From an uncultured Bacteroidales bacterium (lineage in GTDB: Bacteria > Bacteroidota > Bacteroidia > Bacteroidales > Bacteroidaceae), in NCBI GenBank assembly GCA_902775375.1, contig CACYLU010000004.1:80265-144264 (forward strand): a stretch of 64,000 nucleotides of DNA. The letters are read 5' to 3'. Every line of letters begins with the position of its first letter. Position 1 is the first letter of the stretch. The notes under the pieces were generated by a model. That model was not told where the DNA came from and did no database searches. It saw only the letters and a list, made by a program, of their open reading frames with translations. This document shows positions 50,337-59,539 of the stretch, piece by piece. Position numbers and translations under genes: made by a program.

Positions 50337-52058
50337 TCAATTAATATACCCTCCTTTCATGGGTGAGACAGCCTTTTCGGAGAACAGTTTCAGTACGCCT
50401 TTCTTATATTTGGGTTCCTTGGGTTGCCAAGCAGCTTTGCGCTCTGCCAGTACCTTGTTCACTTCGTCAGGAGACATCTCAACACCCTTGATACCCACCA
50501 CTTCCAATAGGCGGGCAGGAATATCAATATGTATCAAATCACCTTCTTCTATCAAGGCGATAGGGCCACCTTCTGCTGCTTCAGGGGAAACATGCCCAAT
50601 GGCAGGACCTTTTGATGCCCCTGAGAAACGTCCGTCAGTTATCAGAGCAATGCTCTTGCCCAATTCAGCATCAGATGAAATGGCTTCGGTGGTATAGAAC
50701 ATCTCAGGCATACCAGAGCCTTTAGGACCTTCGTAACGGATGATCACCGCATCGCCTGGCTTGATTTGGTGCGATAATACTGCAGCAATAGCATCTTCTT
50801 CGCAATCAAAAGGACGTGCCTTCAGCACAGCTTTGAACATCTCCTTAGGTACAGCTGAATGTTTCACAACAGAACCTTCAGGAGCCAAGTTGCCTTTCAG
50901 AATTGCCACCGTTCCATCTGTTCCTATGGCGTGATCGAAACGACGAATCACATCTGTACGTTTTAAGTTCCACTTGGCCAGATATTGCTCGCAATGGTCG
51001 TAGAATCCATTGGCTTTCAACTCTTCCAGGTTTTCACCCAAGGTCTTGCCTGTAACGGTAAGTACATCCAGATGAAGCATCGACTTGATTTCTTCCATCA
51101 CAGCTGGTACGCCACCAGCATAGTAGAAGAACTGAGCAGGCCAACGGCCAGCAGGACGGATGTCCAATAGGTAGTGGGCACCACGATGCATACGGTCGAA
51201 AGTATCGCTGTCTATTTCTATACCCAACTCGTGGGCGATGGCTGGGATATGTAGCAATGAGTTGGTAGAACCACTGATGGCTGCGTGAACCATGATAGCG
51301 TTCTCAAATGATTTGTTTGTTACGATATCGCTCACTTTCAATCCTTTCATAGCCAACTCCATCACTTGTTTGCCTGCTTCGTATGCCATCTTTTTAAGTT
51401 CAGGAGAGGTAGCAGGCATAAGAGCTGACCCTGGCAGCATCAGGCCAAGGGCTTCTGCCATGATCTGCATGGTACTGGCAGTTCCCATAAATGAGCAGGC
51501 ACCACATGAAGGACACGCATGGTGCTTGTAGAACAGCAACTGCTCCTCGCTGATTTCTCCACGCTGGCACATAGCAGAATAGGCACCTATCTGTTCTAAC
51601 GTAAGCAAATCGGGACCTGCATCCATCACACCGCCCGTAATCATGATGCTGGGTAAGTTCAAGCGGCAAAGTCCCATCAGACAGGCAGGTACTGACTTAT
51701 CGCACGAGGCGATGAATACTCCTCCGTCAAAGCCTGTAGAGTTGCCATGAATCTCTATCATGTTGGCAATCATGTCACGGCTTACCAATGAATAATTGAT
51801 ACCATCATGCCCTTGTGCGATGCCATCGCATATATCTGTCACGAAATAACGTGCCGCTTTTCCACCTGCTTCGCTAATACCACTTACAGCTTCAGCAACA
51901 AATTGATCTAGATGGGCACTTCCCGGATGGGAATCACCAAAGGTACTCTCCACCAATATCTGAGGCTTATCGAGATCGGCCACCGTCCATCCCATACCAA
52001 TTTTCAACGGGTCGTTCTCAGGAGCCAGTTGTCTCACTTTCTGACTATTCAGTTCCAT
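50337..52058 (-). CDS. IlvD/Edd-family sugar-acid dehydratase
   Basis: A 573-residue Fe-S dehydratase. Cluster cysteines lie in ASCDKSVPACLMG and HHACPSCGACSFMGTASTM; the C-terminal beta barrel has IALITDGRFSGASKGPAIGHVSPEAAEGGPIALI. The family includes dihydroxy-acid dehydratase (IlvD), 6-phosphogluconate dehydratase and several aldonate dehydratases. No other branched-chain genes are near, and a GntP permease follows, so dehydration of an aldonate to a 2-keto-3-deoxy acid is more likely than an ilvD role. The matching aldolase or kinase is not in the window. A near-consensus -7 box (TACCTTAG on the minus strand, 52099-52106) lies upstream. Confidence 0.88.
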   Translation of the reverse strand: MELNSQKVRQLAPENDPLKIGMGWTVADLDKPQILVESTFGDSHPGSAHLDQFVAEAVSGISEAGGKAARYFVTDICDGIAQGHDGINYSLVSRDMIANMIEIHGNSTGFDGGVFIASCDKSVPACLMGLCRLNLPSIMITGGVMDAGPDLLTLEQIGAYSAMCQRGEISEEQLLFYKHHACPSCGACSFMGTASTMQIMAEALGLMLPGSALMPATSPELKKMAYEAGKQVMELAMKGLKVSDIVTNKSFENAIMVHAAISGSTNSLLHIPAIAHELGIEIDSDTFDRMHRGAHYLLDIRPAGRWPAQFFYYAGGVPAVMEEIKSMLHLDVLTVTGKTLGENLEELKANGFYDHCEQYLAKWNLKRTDVIRRFDHAIGTDGTVAILKGNLAPEGSVVKHSAVPKEMFKAVLKARPFDCEEDAIAAVLSHQIKPGDAVIIRYEGPKGSGMPEMFYTTEAISSDAELGKSIALITDGRFSGASKGPAIGHVSPEAAEGGPIALIEEGDLIHIDIPARLLEVVGIKGVEMSPDEVNKVLAERKAAWQPKEPKYKKGVLKLFSEKAVSPMKGGYIN

Positions 52059-52118
52059 GATTATTTCTTTTATAGCTTTTAGTTATAGTTTTATGATGCT
52101 AAGGTACAATTTTTTTTG

Positions 52119-52126
52119 TAACTTTG
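52119..52126 (+). promoter_or_regulatory. -7 promoter element of the GH2-GH30 pair
   Basis: TAACTTTG matches the -7 consensus; predicted start near 52133, 17 bases before the GH2 ATG. It is divergent from the dehydratase gene. Confidence 0.7.
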
Positions 52127-52149
52127 CGATATACTTCTATTTTTAAACC

Positions 52150-55100
52150 ATGAAAAATAATCTAATTTACCTATTGTTGGCAGTTTGTTGCAGCAATACT
52201 ATGCAAGCCCAGCAGGGATTCCTAAATAACATCTATAGTCGCATTGAGAATACGCAAGTATTTGAGCAAGGACAGGAAGAAGGACATGCATACTATATCC
52301 CCAAAAACAATCTTTCGCTCAATGGGAAGTGGAAGTTTTATTTTGCTGATGTGCCAGAAGACATTCCACAGCAATTTTTTCAGACAAACTATAATGACAG
52401 CAAGTGGAATCTGATAGACGTACCTTCCAATTGGGAAATGCAAGGCTATGGCGATAAGCTGTTCCGAAACGTTCATGCACCTTTTAAGGCAAATCCGCCT
52501 CATGTGCCTCGCGAGTATAACCCAACCGGTGCCTATCGCACCTCGTTCAACTTGCCTGCAGATTGGAGTGGGAAAGAGGTATTCTTGCGCTTTGAGAAAG
52601 TCGCTTCGGCTTCGTTTGTATGGGTGAACGGACAAGAGGTGGGCTATAATGAAGGTGCCCAGGAACCTGCTGAATATAACATTACTCCTTATCTGAAGAA
52701 AGGTAAGAATACCATTGCAGTAATGGTGACAAAATATAATGATGGCTATTACCTGGAAGGACAGGACTACTGGCGACTGGCTGGTATCTTTGATGATGTG
52801 TGGGTGATGGCAACGCCCAAGACTCGCCTGATGGATTGGCAGGTAATAACTGATCTGGATGAGAATTATCGTGATGCTGAATTGCAGATAAATACTTTCA
52901 TAAAGAATTATGGTGCCTCTATGGAAGGTTTGCAGGTAAAGGCTTTGCTCTCTGACAAGAATGGACAGCAGGTGGCTGTGATGCAGGGTGCTGTGCCAGT
53001 TGTTGCCGATCGTCAGATGGCAGAGACTTCCCTTAAAAATCATGTGACGAACCCGTTGAAATGGACATCTGAGACTCCTCATCTGTATAACCTTAACTTA
53101 CAGTTGTTGAGTAATGGGCAGGTGATTGATGAGGTAAATACCCGCATAGGTTTCAAGGAGACAAGAATTATAGGTGAGACTTTCTATCTTAATGGCGTAC
53201 CATTGAAAGTGAATGCACAGAACAGTCACATGCAGCATCCAGTGATGGGGCATGCTATGACAGAGGACGTGATTCGCAAAGACTTTGAAATACTGAAGCA
53301 GTTTAACTTCAATGCTGTGCGTACTTCACATTATCCACCTGTAAACAAATATCTGGAGCTGGCAGATGAATATGGCCTGTTCATCATTGATGAGACAGGT
53401 GATGAGGCGCATGCTTCCGAACAAATATCTGGAGAAGATCAGTATCTGGGTATGTATCAAGAACGAGTGCGACGCATGGTGCTCAGAGACCGCAACCATG
53501 CATGTGTCTTGTTTTGGAGTGCAGGCAATGAAAGTGGTGAGGGGCATCTGATAGGTGAGGTTATTAAAGAAGGAAAGAAGTATGATCCTACTCGTTCATG
53601 GATGTATGGGGGCAATGCCTATAGTCATCCTGCAGAGGAAATCATAGGCCCACGTTATCCTACGCCAGAAGAACTTGACCTGCAGGTAGGTCTGCATGGC
53701 GATGGTGACATACGCCCTTCGTTTATGGATGAATATCTCTCTGTTGCAGGAAATGGAGGTGGAGCTTTGGACGACTTTTGGCGAGTAATCTACAACCATC
53801 CGAGAACAATGGGTGGTGCCATCTGGGACTTTGTAAGTCCTGGCTTGCAAGAACCTGCCCGTTTGGTGCAGGATGACTCTCCTTTCCACACCCCAGCACA
53901 TTTGATGGGTAATGCTAAGTTGCTGAAAAGTAAGAACGGAACAGTACTCGACCTTAATGGACACGACCAGTGGGTAGAGGTATATCGTGCTGATAATGTG
54001 GAAATCAGTTCTGATCAGCTGACAATCACTATGCAAGTCTATCCGCGTAAACTGATCAGTAGCTGTGGATCGTTCATTACTAAAGGTAGCAAACAATTAG
54101 GCATACAGCAGGAAGGCAAGGAAAACATCATCTTCTACATATATACTGATAAACTCTATAAGGCTACAGGCAAATTGCCTGCAGATTGGGAGTACAACTG
54201 GCACAATCTGTATGCCGTATATGATGGTGCTCAGTTGCGTTTGCTCATCGATGGACAAGAGGTGGCAAAAGCAGAAGCTAAGGGTAACATCAGGAACCTG
54301 CCTATGCCACTGAATATAGGGCGTAATGAGGAAACACATGGACAAGAGACTGATGTATATATCTGTGATGCTCAAATTGATAAGGTAGGGGTGTTCGACA
54401 GAGCTTTGCCTGTTGAAGAACTGACAGCAGAGAAGTCTGTTCTTTGGCTTGATTTTGAGAGTGAGACCAAAGAAGGTAATTTTTTCAGCTACGGCATAGG
54501 TGCAAGGACATACGGAAGCATTTGGCCAGATCGTACTCCACAACCAGAGATGTGGCAGATGAAGAAAACAGTTCAGCCTCTGAGCTTCTCAATGCTGGAT
54601 GTTGAAAAAGGTTTGGTGGAAGTGTGGAATCGTAATCATTTCCTGCCTGCCTCTCATTACGATAATACCTGGCAGATTGAGTGTGAAGGAAAGGTACTGG
54701 CTTCAGGTACGTTGGATATCCGGACACCAGCCCTTCAGAAAGAGGTGGTGAGGGTGCCCTATCATCTGACTGATATTGATTCTACTAAAGAGTATTTCCT
54801 ACGCATTAGCTCTAAGCTGAAACAGGATGAACTGTGGGCAAAAAAAGGCTTTGAGGTGAGCTGGGATCAGTTGCCTTTGAATAAGGTCTCTATGGCTTCA
54901 TTCCCAAGCAGTATTAGCAATGAAAAACTTAATTTGTCGCAGACTGCCGATGGCTATACAATTACTGGCTCCGACTTTACATACCATTTTAATAAAAATG
55001 GTCAGCTATGCTCAATTGTGAAAGGTGGCAAGGAACTGTTGAAGTCACCACTGAAGTTGAATGTTTGGCGTGCTCCACTAGCCAATGAGCAAGATCAATG

Positions 55101-55869
55101 GAACTCATGGCGGGCATTGAGTCGTGACATGCTATCTTCTGTCTATGGCATGCAGCTTGCTACTGTTTATTATCATGCTAATCTTGACCATCTTACCTAT
55201 ACACCTCTCCAGGTGGAGGCTCAGATGCTTGATGGAGATGTTTATATGAGAGTGAGAGACTTTATGCAGTTTGGCTCTCCTACAATGGCACGCCAGGATA
55301 GCTACATCTTTGGTGCGCAATATAATGGCTATGAAGAAAACTATTTATATGTCATTCATTCAGATGGCAGTGTGACTTTAACCCACGAACTGACACCACA
55401 GGGCTCAATGCCGATGTGGCTTCCTCGCGTTGGCTTGACTCTTACGCTGGATAAATCGTTGCAACAAGTTGACTATTATGGTAGGGGCCCTCAGGAAAAC
55501 TATCCAGACCGCAAGACGGGATATGCCGTTGGTCAATATCATAATACGGTGGATGGTATGTACGAGCCTTACCTCATTCCGCAAGATCATGGTTTACGGA
55601 CTGATAATCGTGAAATGAAACTGTATGATGCTGAGGGTAGGGGAATTGGAGTGACCATGAACGAATTGTTCAATTTCAACGTATCAAATTACAGTACTGA
55701 GAACCTGACCAAAGCCGTTTACCAATATCAACTGCAAAAGCAGGATGGTGTAACGCTGAACCTAGATTATGCTACCAGTGGTGTGGGGTGCACTGCACGT
55801 GGCATTTTCCCCGCATACCGGGCATTGCCTACTGCCTATAGGCGAGTGATTAACATAAAACTAAATTGA
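52150..55869 (+). CDS. GH2 beta-galactosidase with an inserted LamG-like domain
   Basis: A 1239-residue secreted enzyme (signal ends QAQQG). Order: sugar-binding jelly roll (NLSLNGKWKFYFADVPEDIP, WNLIDVPSNWEMQGYG), immunoglobulin-like domain, and the barrel with acid/base FWSAGNESGEG (Glu461) and nucleophile FMDEYLSVAGN (Glu528). After GAIWDFVSPGLQEP a LamG/concanavalin-like domain (about 597-760, TVLDLNGHDQW, TITMQVYPRK, GVFDRALPVEEL) is inserted. The barrel then resumes with SIWPDRTPQPEMWQMKK. The C-terminal small-chain domain (bgal_small_N) ends the protein. Likely releases galactose from plant or host glycans; the insert may bind substrate. GH30 follows after 2 bases. Confidence 0.93.
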   Translation: MKNNLIYLLLAVCCSNTMQAQQGFLNNIYSRIENTQVFEQGQEEGHAYYIPKNNLSLNGKWKFYFADVPEDIPQQFFQTNYNDSKWNLIDVPSNWEMQGYGDKLFRNVHAPFKANPPHVPREYNPTGAYRTSFNLPADWSGKEVFLRFEKVASASFVWVNGQEVGYNEGAQEPAEYNITPYLKKGKNTIAVMVTKYNDGYYLEGQDYWRLAGIFDDVWVMATPKTRLMDWQVITDLDENYRDAELQINTFIKNYGASMEGLQVKALLSDKNGQQVAVMQGAVPVVADRQMAETSLKNHVTNPLKWTSETPHLYNLNLQLLSNGQVIDEVNTRIGFKETRIIGETFYLNGVPLKVNAQNSHMQHPVMGHAMTEDVIRKDFEILKQFNFNAVRTSHYPPVNKYLELADEYGLFIIDETGDEAHASEQISGEDQYLGMYQERVRRMVLRDRNHACVLFWSAGNESGEGHLIGEVIKEGKKYDPTRSWMYGGNAYSHPAEEIIGPRYPTPEELDLQVGLHGDGDIRPSFMDEYLSVAGNGGGALDDFWRVIYNHPRTMGGAIWDFVSPGLQEPARLVQDDSPFHTPAHLMGNAKLLKSKNGTVLDLNGHDQWVEVYRADNVEISSDQLTITMQVYPRKLISSCGSFITKGSKQLGIQQEGKENIIFYIYTDKLYKATGKLPADWEYNWHNLYAVYDGAQLRLLIDGQEVAKAEAKGNIRNLPMPLNIGRNEETHGQETDVYICDAQIDKVGVFDRALPVEELTAEKSVLWLDFESETKEGNFFSYGIGARTYGSIWPDRTPQPEMWQMKKTVQPLSFSMLDVEKGLVEVWNRNHFLPASHYDNTWQIECEGKVLASGTLDIRTPALQKEVVRVPYHLTDIDSTKEYFLRISSKLKQDELWAKKGFEVSWDQLPLNKVSMASFPSSISNEKLNLSQTADGYTITGSDFTYHFNKNGQLCSIVKGGKELLKSPLKLNVWRAPLANEQDQWNSWRALSRDMLSSVYGMQLATVYYHANLDHLTYTPLQVEAQMLDGDVYMRVRDFMQFGSPTMARQDSYIFGAQYNGYEENYLYVIHSDGSVTLTHELTPQGSMPMWLPRVGLTLTLDKSLQQVDYYGRGPQENYPDRKTGYAVGQYHNTVDGMYEPYLIPQDHGLRTDNREMKLYDAEGRGIGVTMNELFNFNVSNYSTENLTKAVYQYQLQKQDGVTLNLDYATSGVGCTARGIFPAYRALPTAYRRVINIKLN

Positions 55870-55871
55870 TA

Positions 55872-57377
55872 ATGCAGAAAACAATGATGATGCTGGCGAT
55901 GGTTGGACTGATGATGTCCTGCCAGCAAGGACCAAAAGTTACTGAGTGGGTGACAACTTCATATGATGCCCCTTGGCAAATTAATGCTACAACACAGTTG
56001 ACTGATGCCGTGAGCGATTCTTTGGTGATAATTGATTCAACCAAAACGCTGCAAACCATCGAGGGATTCGGCACTTGCTTCAACGAGTTGGGGTGGAGCT
56101 CATTGAGTGAGTTGGGCTATGATGAAATACAAAATATCATGCACGAGCTTTTCGAGCCTGGCAAGGGAGCCAATCTTACAATGGGGCGTATGCCATTGGG
56201 TGCTAACGATTTTAGCTTAGACTATTATAGTTATGATGAAACCGATGGTGATTTCGACTTGAAAGATTTCAGCATCGACCATGATCGTCAGACATTGCTG
56301 CCTTTCGTAAAAGCTGCTTTGGCTGTTCAGCCACATATCAAGATGTTTGCATCTCCTTGGTGCCCTCCTGCTTGGATGAAATATAACAAGCACTATGCTT
56401 GCAACTCTACTGCAGCTATTCGAAAGATGGTGGAGGAACGCATGGCTCAGTTGCCTGATAGTGTGCGTCATCGTATGGGTGGCAACTCTGGAATTTTAGG
56501 ATGGTTGAGTGTTGATAATGGTCTTCCCATCGATAAGGTGATTCCTGAAGGTGAGGATGCCTTTATTCAGGAACCTCAATACCTTGATGCTTATGCCCGT
56601 TATTTTGGTAAGTTCATTGATGCATATCGTGGTGAAGGTGTTGTTTTCCAGACTGTAATGCCCCAGAATGAGTTTAATTCTTCTCAGCCTTATCCTGCTT
56701 GCGTGTGGAAGCCAGAGAGCCTGGCCGACTTTATAGGGAATTACCTTGGCCCGGAAATGGAGAAACGTGGGGTAGAAGTTTATTATGGAACTATAGAACG
56801 CGCCAACTTGGATCTGAGTCGCACCGTATTGAACCATCCAACAGCTAGTAAATATATTAGCGGATTGGGATTCCAGTGGGCAGGCAAGAATGCTCTGCCT
56901 ACCTTGCATGCAGAATATCCCAATCTCCCCTGCTATCAGACTGAACAGGAGTGTGGTGATGGCAAGAACGATTGGGCAGGAGCTATGCATTCATGGGACT
57001 TGATGAAACACTATTTCAAGTATGGCGTGCAGGCCTATTTCTATTGGAACACCTCACTGTTTGAGGGTGGGGTAAGCCATTGGGGCTGGAGCCAGAATAG
57101 TCTGGTAACAGTGAATAAGGATAATAAGACTTTCCGCTACACCCCCGAATATTATGTATTGAAACATGCCAGCCACTATGTATTGCCAGGAGCTAAACTG
57201 TTGGATTTGTCAGGAAGCTATACTGACGCTATGGCTTTTGTCAATACTGATGGTAGTGTGGTAGCATTAGTGGGGAATCAGACTGATCATAATCAGCCTG
57301 TTACTTTGCAGTTGAATGGGAAGAATGTGACGGTAACGCTGTCTCCGAATACCCTGAATACAGTTGTCTTGAGATAG
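55872..57377 (+). CDS. GH30 family glycosidase, lipoprotein
   Basis: A 501-residue glycosidase of the glucosylceramidase/GH30 family. The signal MQKTMMMLAMVGLMMSC gives a lipobox. Catalytic region: acid/base in MPQNEFNSSQ (Glu267) and nucleophile in YQTEQECGDG (Glu358 by alignment, Glu360 also near). The segment QTIEGFGTCFNELGW is typical of the family start, and a C-terminal beta-sandwich (VVALVGNQTDHNQPVTLQLNGK) follows. The start codon lies 2 bases after the GH2 stop, so the two are co-transcribed. Substrate likely a beta-glucoside or beta-xyloside. Confidence 0.93.
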   Translation: MQKTMMMLAMVGLMMSCQQGPKVTEWVTTSYDAPWQINATTQLTDAVSDSLVIIDSTKTLQTIEGFGTCFNELGWSSLSELGYDEIQNIMHELFEPGKGANLTMGRMPLGANDFSLDYYSYDETDGDFDLKDFSIDHDRQTLLPFVKAALAVQPHIKMFASPWCPPAWMKYNKHYACNSTAAIRKMVEERMAQLPDSVRHRMGGNSGILGWLSVDNGLPIDKVIPEGEDAFIQEPQYLDAYARYFGKFIDAYRGEGVVFQTVMPQNEFNSSQPYPACVWKPESLADFIGNYLGPEMEKRGVEVYYGTIERANLDLSRTVLNHPTASKYISGLGFQWAGKNALPTLHAEYPNLPCYQTEQECGDGKNDWAGAMHSWDLMKHYFKYGVQAYFYWNTSLFEGGVSHWGWSQNSLVTVNKDNKTFRYTPEYYVLKHASHYVLPGAKLLDLSGSYTDAMAFVNTDGSVVALVGNQTDHNQPVTLQLNGKNVTVTLSPNTLNTVVLR

Positions 57378-57444
57378 TAGCATCAACCAAATCCTCCTAA
57401 GAAAAGAGAAGTACGAAGATAATAGAAAATAAGTAGAGTTTACC

Positions 57445-58002
57445 ATGATCTATCTCAATGATAGAATATTCGATTTTGACTTTGAAACGGCGTTGGCTGA
57501 GTTGTCAGACCAGCGCCGTGAACAAGCCTTACGTTTTAAGCATGAGCTGGGACAGCGTACGTGTGTAGCTGCCTACCTCTTGCTTTGCGAGGGACTGCAA
57601 AAGGAATATGGCATAACTGATAAGCCTGTGTTTGATTATGGTGAACATGGCAAACCATTTATCATGGGACATCCCGAGATTCATTTCAACCTCAGTCACT
57701 GTCGTGAGGCAGCTATTTGCATAATTGCTGAACATCCTGTAGGCATTGACATCGAATCGATTCGTGAATTCAAACCAACATTGGTGGATTATACAATGAA
57801 TGAAGAGGAAGTGTTTCGTATCTATCAGGCAGAACGTTCAGATATTGAGTTTATCAAGTTGTGGACACAGAAAGAGGCTGTACTGAAGCTCTCTGGTGAG
57901 GGTATCAGTAGGGATATGAAACAGGTACTACACAATCCTCCAGCATCGCTCACCACTGTCGTTAGTGCCGACTTTCGCTATATTTATAGCTATTGCTATT
58001 AA
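57445..58002 (+). CDS. 4'-phosphopantetheinyl transferase superfamily protein
   Basis: A 185-residue Sfp-type protein that would transfer phosphopantetheine from CoA to a carrier protein. The signatures are HFNLSHCREAAICIIAEHPVGIDIES (Mg-binding GIDIE) and IKLWTQKEAVLKLSGEG (the WxxKEA core). The C-terminus is shorter than in Sfp. It follows GH30 by 67 bases but has no obvious link to carbohydrate use; no carrier-protein gene is nearby. Confidence 0.9.
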   Translation: MIYLNDRIFDFDFETALAELSDQRREQALRFKHELGQRTCVAAYLLLCEGLQKEYGITDKPVFDYGEHGKPFIMGHPEIHFNLSHCREAAICIIAEHPVGIDIESIREFKPTLVDYTMNEEEVFRIYQAERSDIEFIKLWTQKEAVLKLSGEGISRDMKQVLHNPPASLTTVVSADFRYIYSYCY

Positions 58003-58041
58003 TTTTCATTCAGAAATGATACTTCTTGTATCTCACCAGCA

Positions 58042-58467
58042 TCATTGGGTGGTCGTCAATAAAACCTTAGTCAAAGTATCAAAAATCTCTTCCTCTCTCT
58101 CGTAGGGATGGATTTGGAAGTAAGCGTCTCCCGTCAGCATAGCCGAAAGTTGTGTTTTCGTCTTATTATAGAAAATATGGCAAGGCTTACCCAAGTGTTC
58201 AGCATATGCCAATTCGTAGCCCACACCCAACGATGGACATGTACATTCTGCAATCACCACGTCACATTCCTGTAGCCATGTGGTATCTCTGTCATATATC
58301 AGCGCATCACGGCTTCGCCCTTGCTCTAAAAGGTTAAGTTTCGAACTGCCCACATGTTCAGTCAGCACAGTATCTGTGCGTTGCATAAACTCGATAATGC
58401 GGTGATAGAGAGTTGCATCTATACGTCCTCCACGGATGGAACCTGCAAAATAAATCTTTTTATTCAT
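58042..58467 (-). CDS. DNPH1/Rcl-like 2'-deoxynucleoside 5'-phosphate N-hydrolase
   Basis: A 141-residue nucleoside 2-deoxyribosyltransferase-fold protein. The N-terminus MNKKIYFAGSIRGGR is the hallmark of the Rcl/DNPH1 branch, followed by DALIYDRDTTWLQECDVVIAECTCPSLGVGYELAYAEHLGKP with the catalytic Asp and Glu positions. Members hydrolyse modified deoxynucleotides and so sanitise the pool. The frame extends to 58569, but ATG 58467 fits the family start. Confidence 0.88.
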   Translation of the reverse strand: MNKKIYFAGSIRGGRIDATLYHRIIEFMQRTDTVLTEHVGSSKLNLLEQGRSRDALIYDRDTTWLQECDVVIAECTCPSLGVGYELAYAEHLGKPCHIFYNKTKTQLSAMLTGDAYFQIHPYEREEEIFDTLTKVLLTTTQ

Positions 58468-58520
58468 ATAACTGGCATTAATCATTGATGCGAATTTACG
58501 AATTATTGGCGGAAAATACC

Positions 58521-58528
58521 TAACTTTG
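58521..58528 (+). promoter_or_regulatory. -7 promoter element of the EamA transporter gene
   Basis: TAACTTTG matches the -7 consensus; predicted start near 58535. A near-consensus minus-strand box (TAAATTCG, 58491-58498) lies opposite and could serve the DNPH1-like gene. Confidence 0.6.
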
Positions 58529-58567
58529 ACACAAAATCTAAGCAAACAGACTTGACTATTGCAAACC

Positions 58568-59434
58568 ATGAGCGAAACTCAAAAAGGATTTATTCAGTTG
58601 CACCTGAGTGTGTTGTTGGCGGGGTTTACAGGCCTTTTCGGCCGATTGATAACGCTTAACGAGGTAGATATCGTGTGGTATCGTATGCTGTTTACCAGTT
58701 GTATTCTGTTAGTATTTACAGGACTACCTAAACTGGAATGGCGCAAGGTGTTGCAACTATGTGGGTGTGGTGCATTGCTGGGTTTTCACTGGATATTGTT
58801 TTATGGCTCTATCAAGGCTTCTAATGTTTCCATTGGTGTTATTTGTTTCTCTCTGATAGGTTTCTTTACAGCTATATTTGAACCCATAATATTCAAGCGC
58901 AAGATCTCGTGGGTTGAACTTTGTTACTCACTCATCACGGTGGCTGGCGTCTTGTGCATCTTCTCGTTTGATGCCCGATATCGTTATGGTATCATGATAG
59001 GAGTGGTATCTTCGGCGGTATGTGCCTTGTATGCTATTTGCAACAAGAAAGCCAGCGTAGGTATTCGTAGCCGTGATGTTCTTTTATACCAGATGTCGGG
59101 TGGTCTAGTCATCGTAAGCATGATCATTCCCATATATCTATATTTCTTTCCAAGTAATCAACCCGTGATGGTTATCCCTGCAGGTACTAATCTCTGGTTT
59201 ATGCTTTGTCATGCCTTGTTCTGCACCGTTGGTATGTACCTCTTGCAGATTCAGGCGTTGAAGCGTCTATCAGCCTTCACAGTTAATCTTACCTACAATC
59301 TTGAGCCTTGTTACACTATCATTCTGGCATTCCTTATCTTTGGAGAAGGACGTGAAATCAATTTCTCATTCTATCTTGGTATCGCTATGATTCTCCTGAG
59401 CGTCTTACTTCAATCAATGAGGTCATGGAAATAG
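58568..59434 (+). CDS. EamA/DMT-family transporter
   Basis: A 288-residue membrane protein with ten TM helices in two EamA repeats (LHLSVLLAGFTGLFGRLI, FTSCILLVFTG, GIMIGVVSSAVCALYAICNKKAS, FTVNLTYNLEPCYTIILAFLIFGEG). The family exports or imports amino acids, nucleobases and other small metabolites; the substrate is not readable. ATG 58568 is used in place of the TTG at 58559. Confidence 0.9.
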   Translation: MSETQKGFIQLHLSVLLAGFTGLFGRLITLNEVDIVWYRMLFTSCILLVFTGLPKLEWRKVLQLCGCGALLGFHWILFYGSIKASNVSIGVICFSLIGFFTAIFEPIIFKRKISWVELCYSLITVAGVLCIFSFDARYRYGIMIGVVSSAVCALYAICNKKASVGIRSRDVLLYQMSGGLVIVSMIIPIYLYFFPSNQPVMVIPAGTNLWFMLCHALFCTVGMYLLQIQALKRLSAFTVNLTYNLEPCYTIILAFLIFGEGREINFSFYLGIAMILLSVLLQSMRSWK

Positions 59435-59492
59435 AAGCGACTAACTAAATATATATAATTGCAGAGATAAGTTGTTGGTGAAAGCAAAGAAA

Positions 59493-59518
59493 AAGGGATG
59501 CTTTAAGAAGCATCCCTT
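59493..59518. terminator. Bidirectional terminator between the EamA and GH3 genes
   Basis: A perfect 11-bp stem (59493-59503 with 59508-59518, four-base loop) stands between two converging genes, with an A-rich run on the left and T-rich sequence on the right. Confidence 0.85.
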
Positions 59519-59539
59519 CATTATTTACTTTAACGAACT

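Noticed and set aside
50337..52058. Dehydratase called as ilvD of branched-chain amino acid synthesis
   Set aside because: The family fits, but no ilv/leu genes are adjacent and a GntP permease follows; the neutral family name is safer.
52222..53082. 286-codon ORF antisense to the GH2 gene
   Set aside because: Opposite a well-supported GH2 domain; no family resemblance and typical of shadow frames in biased codon usage.
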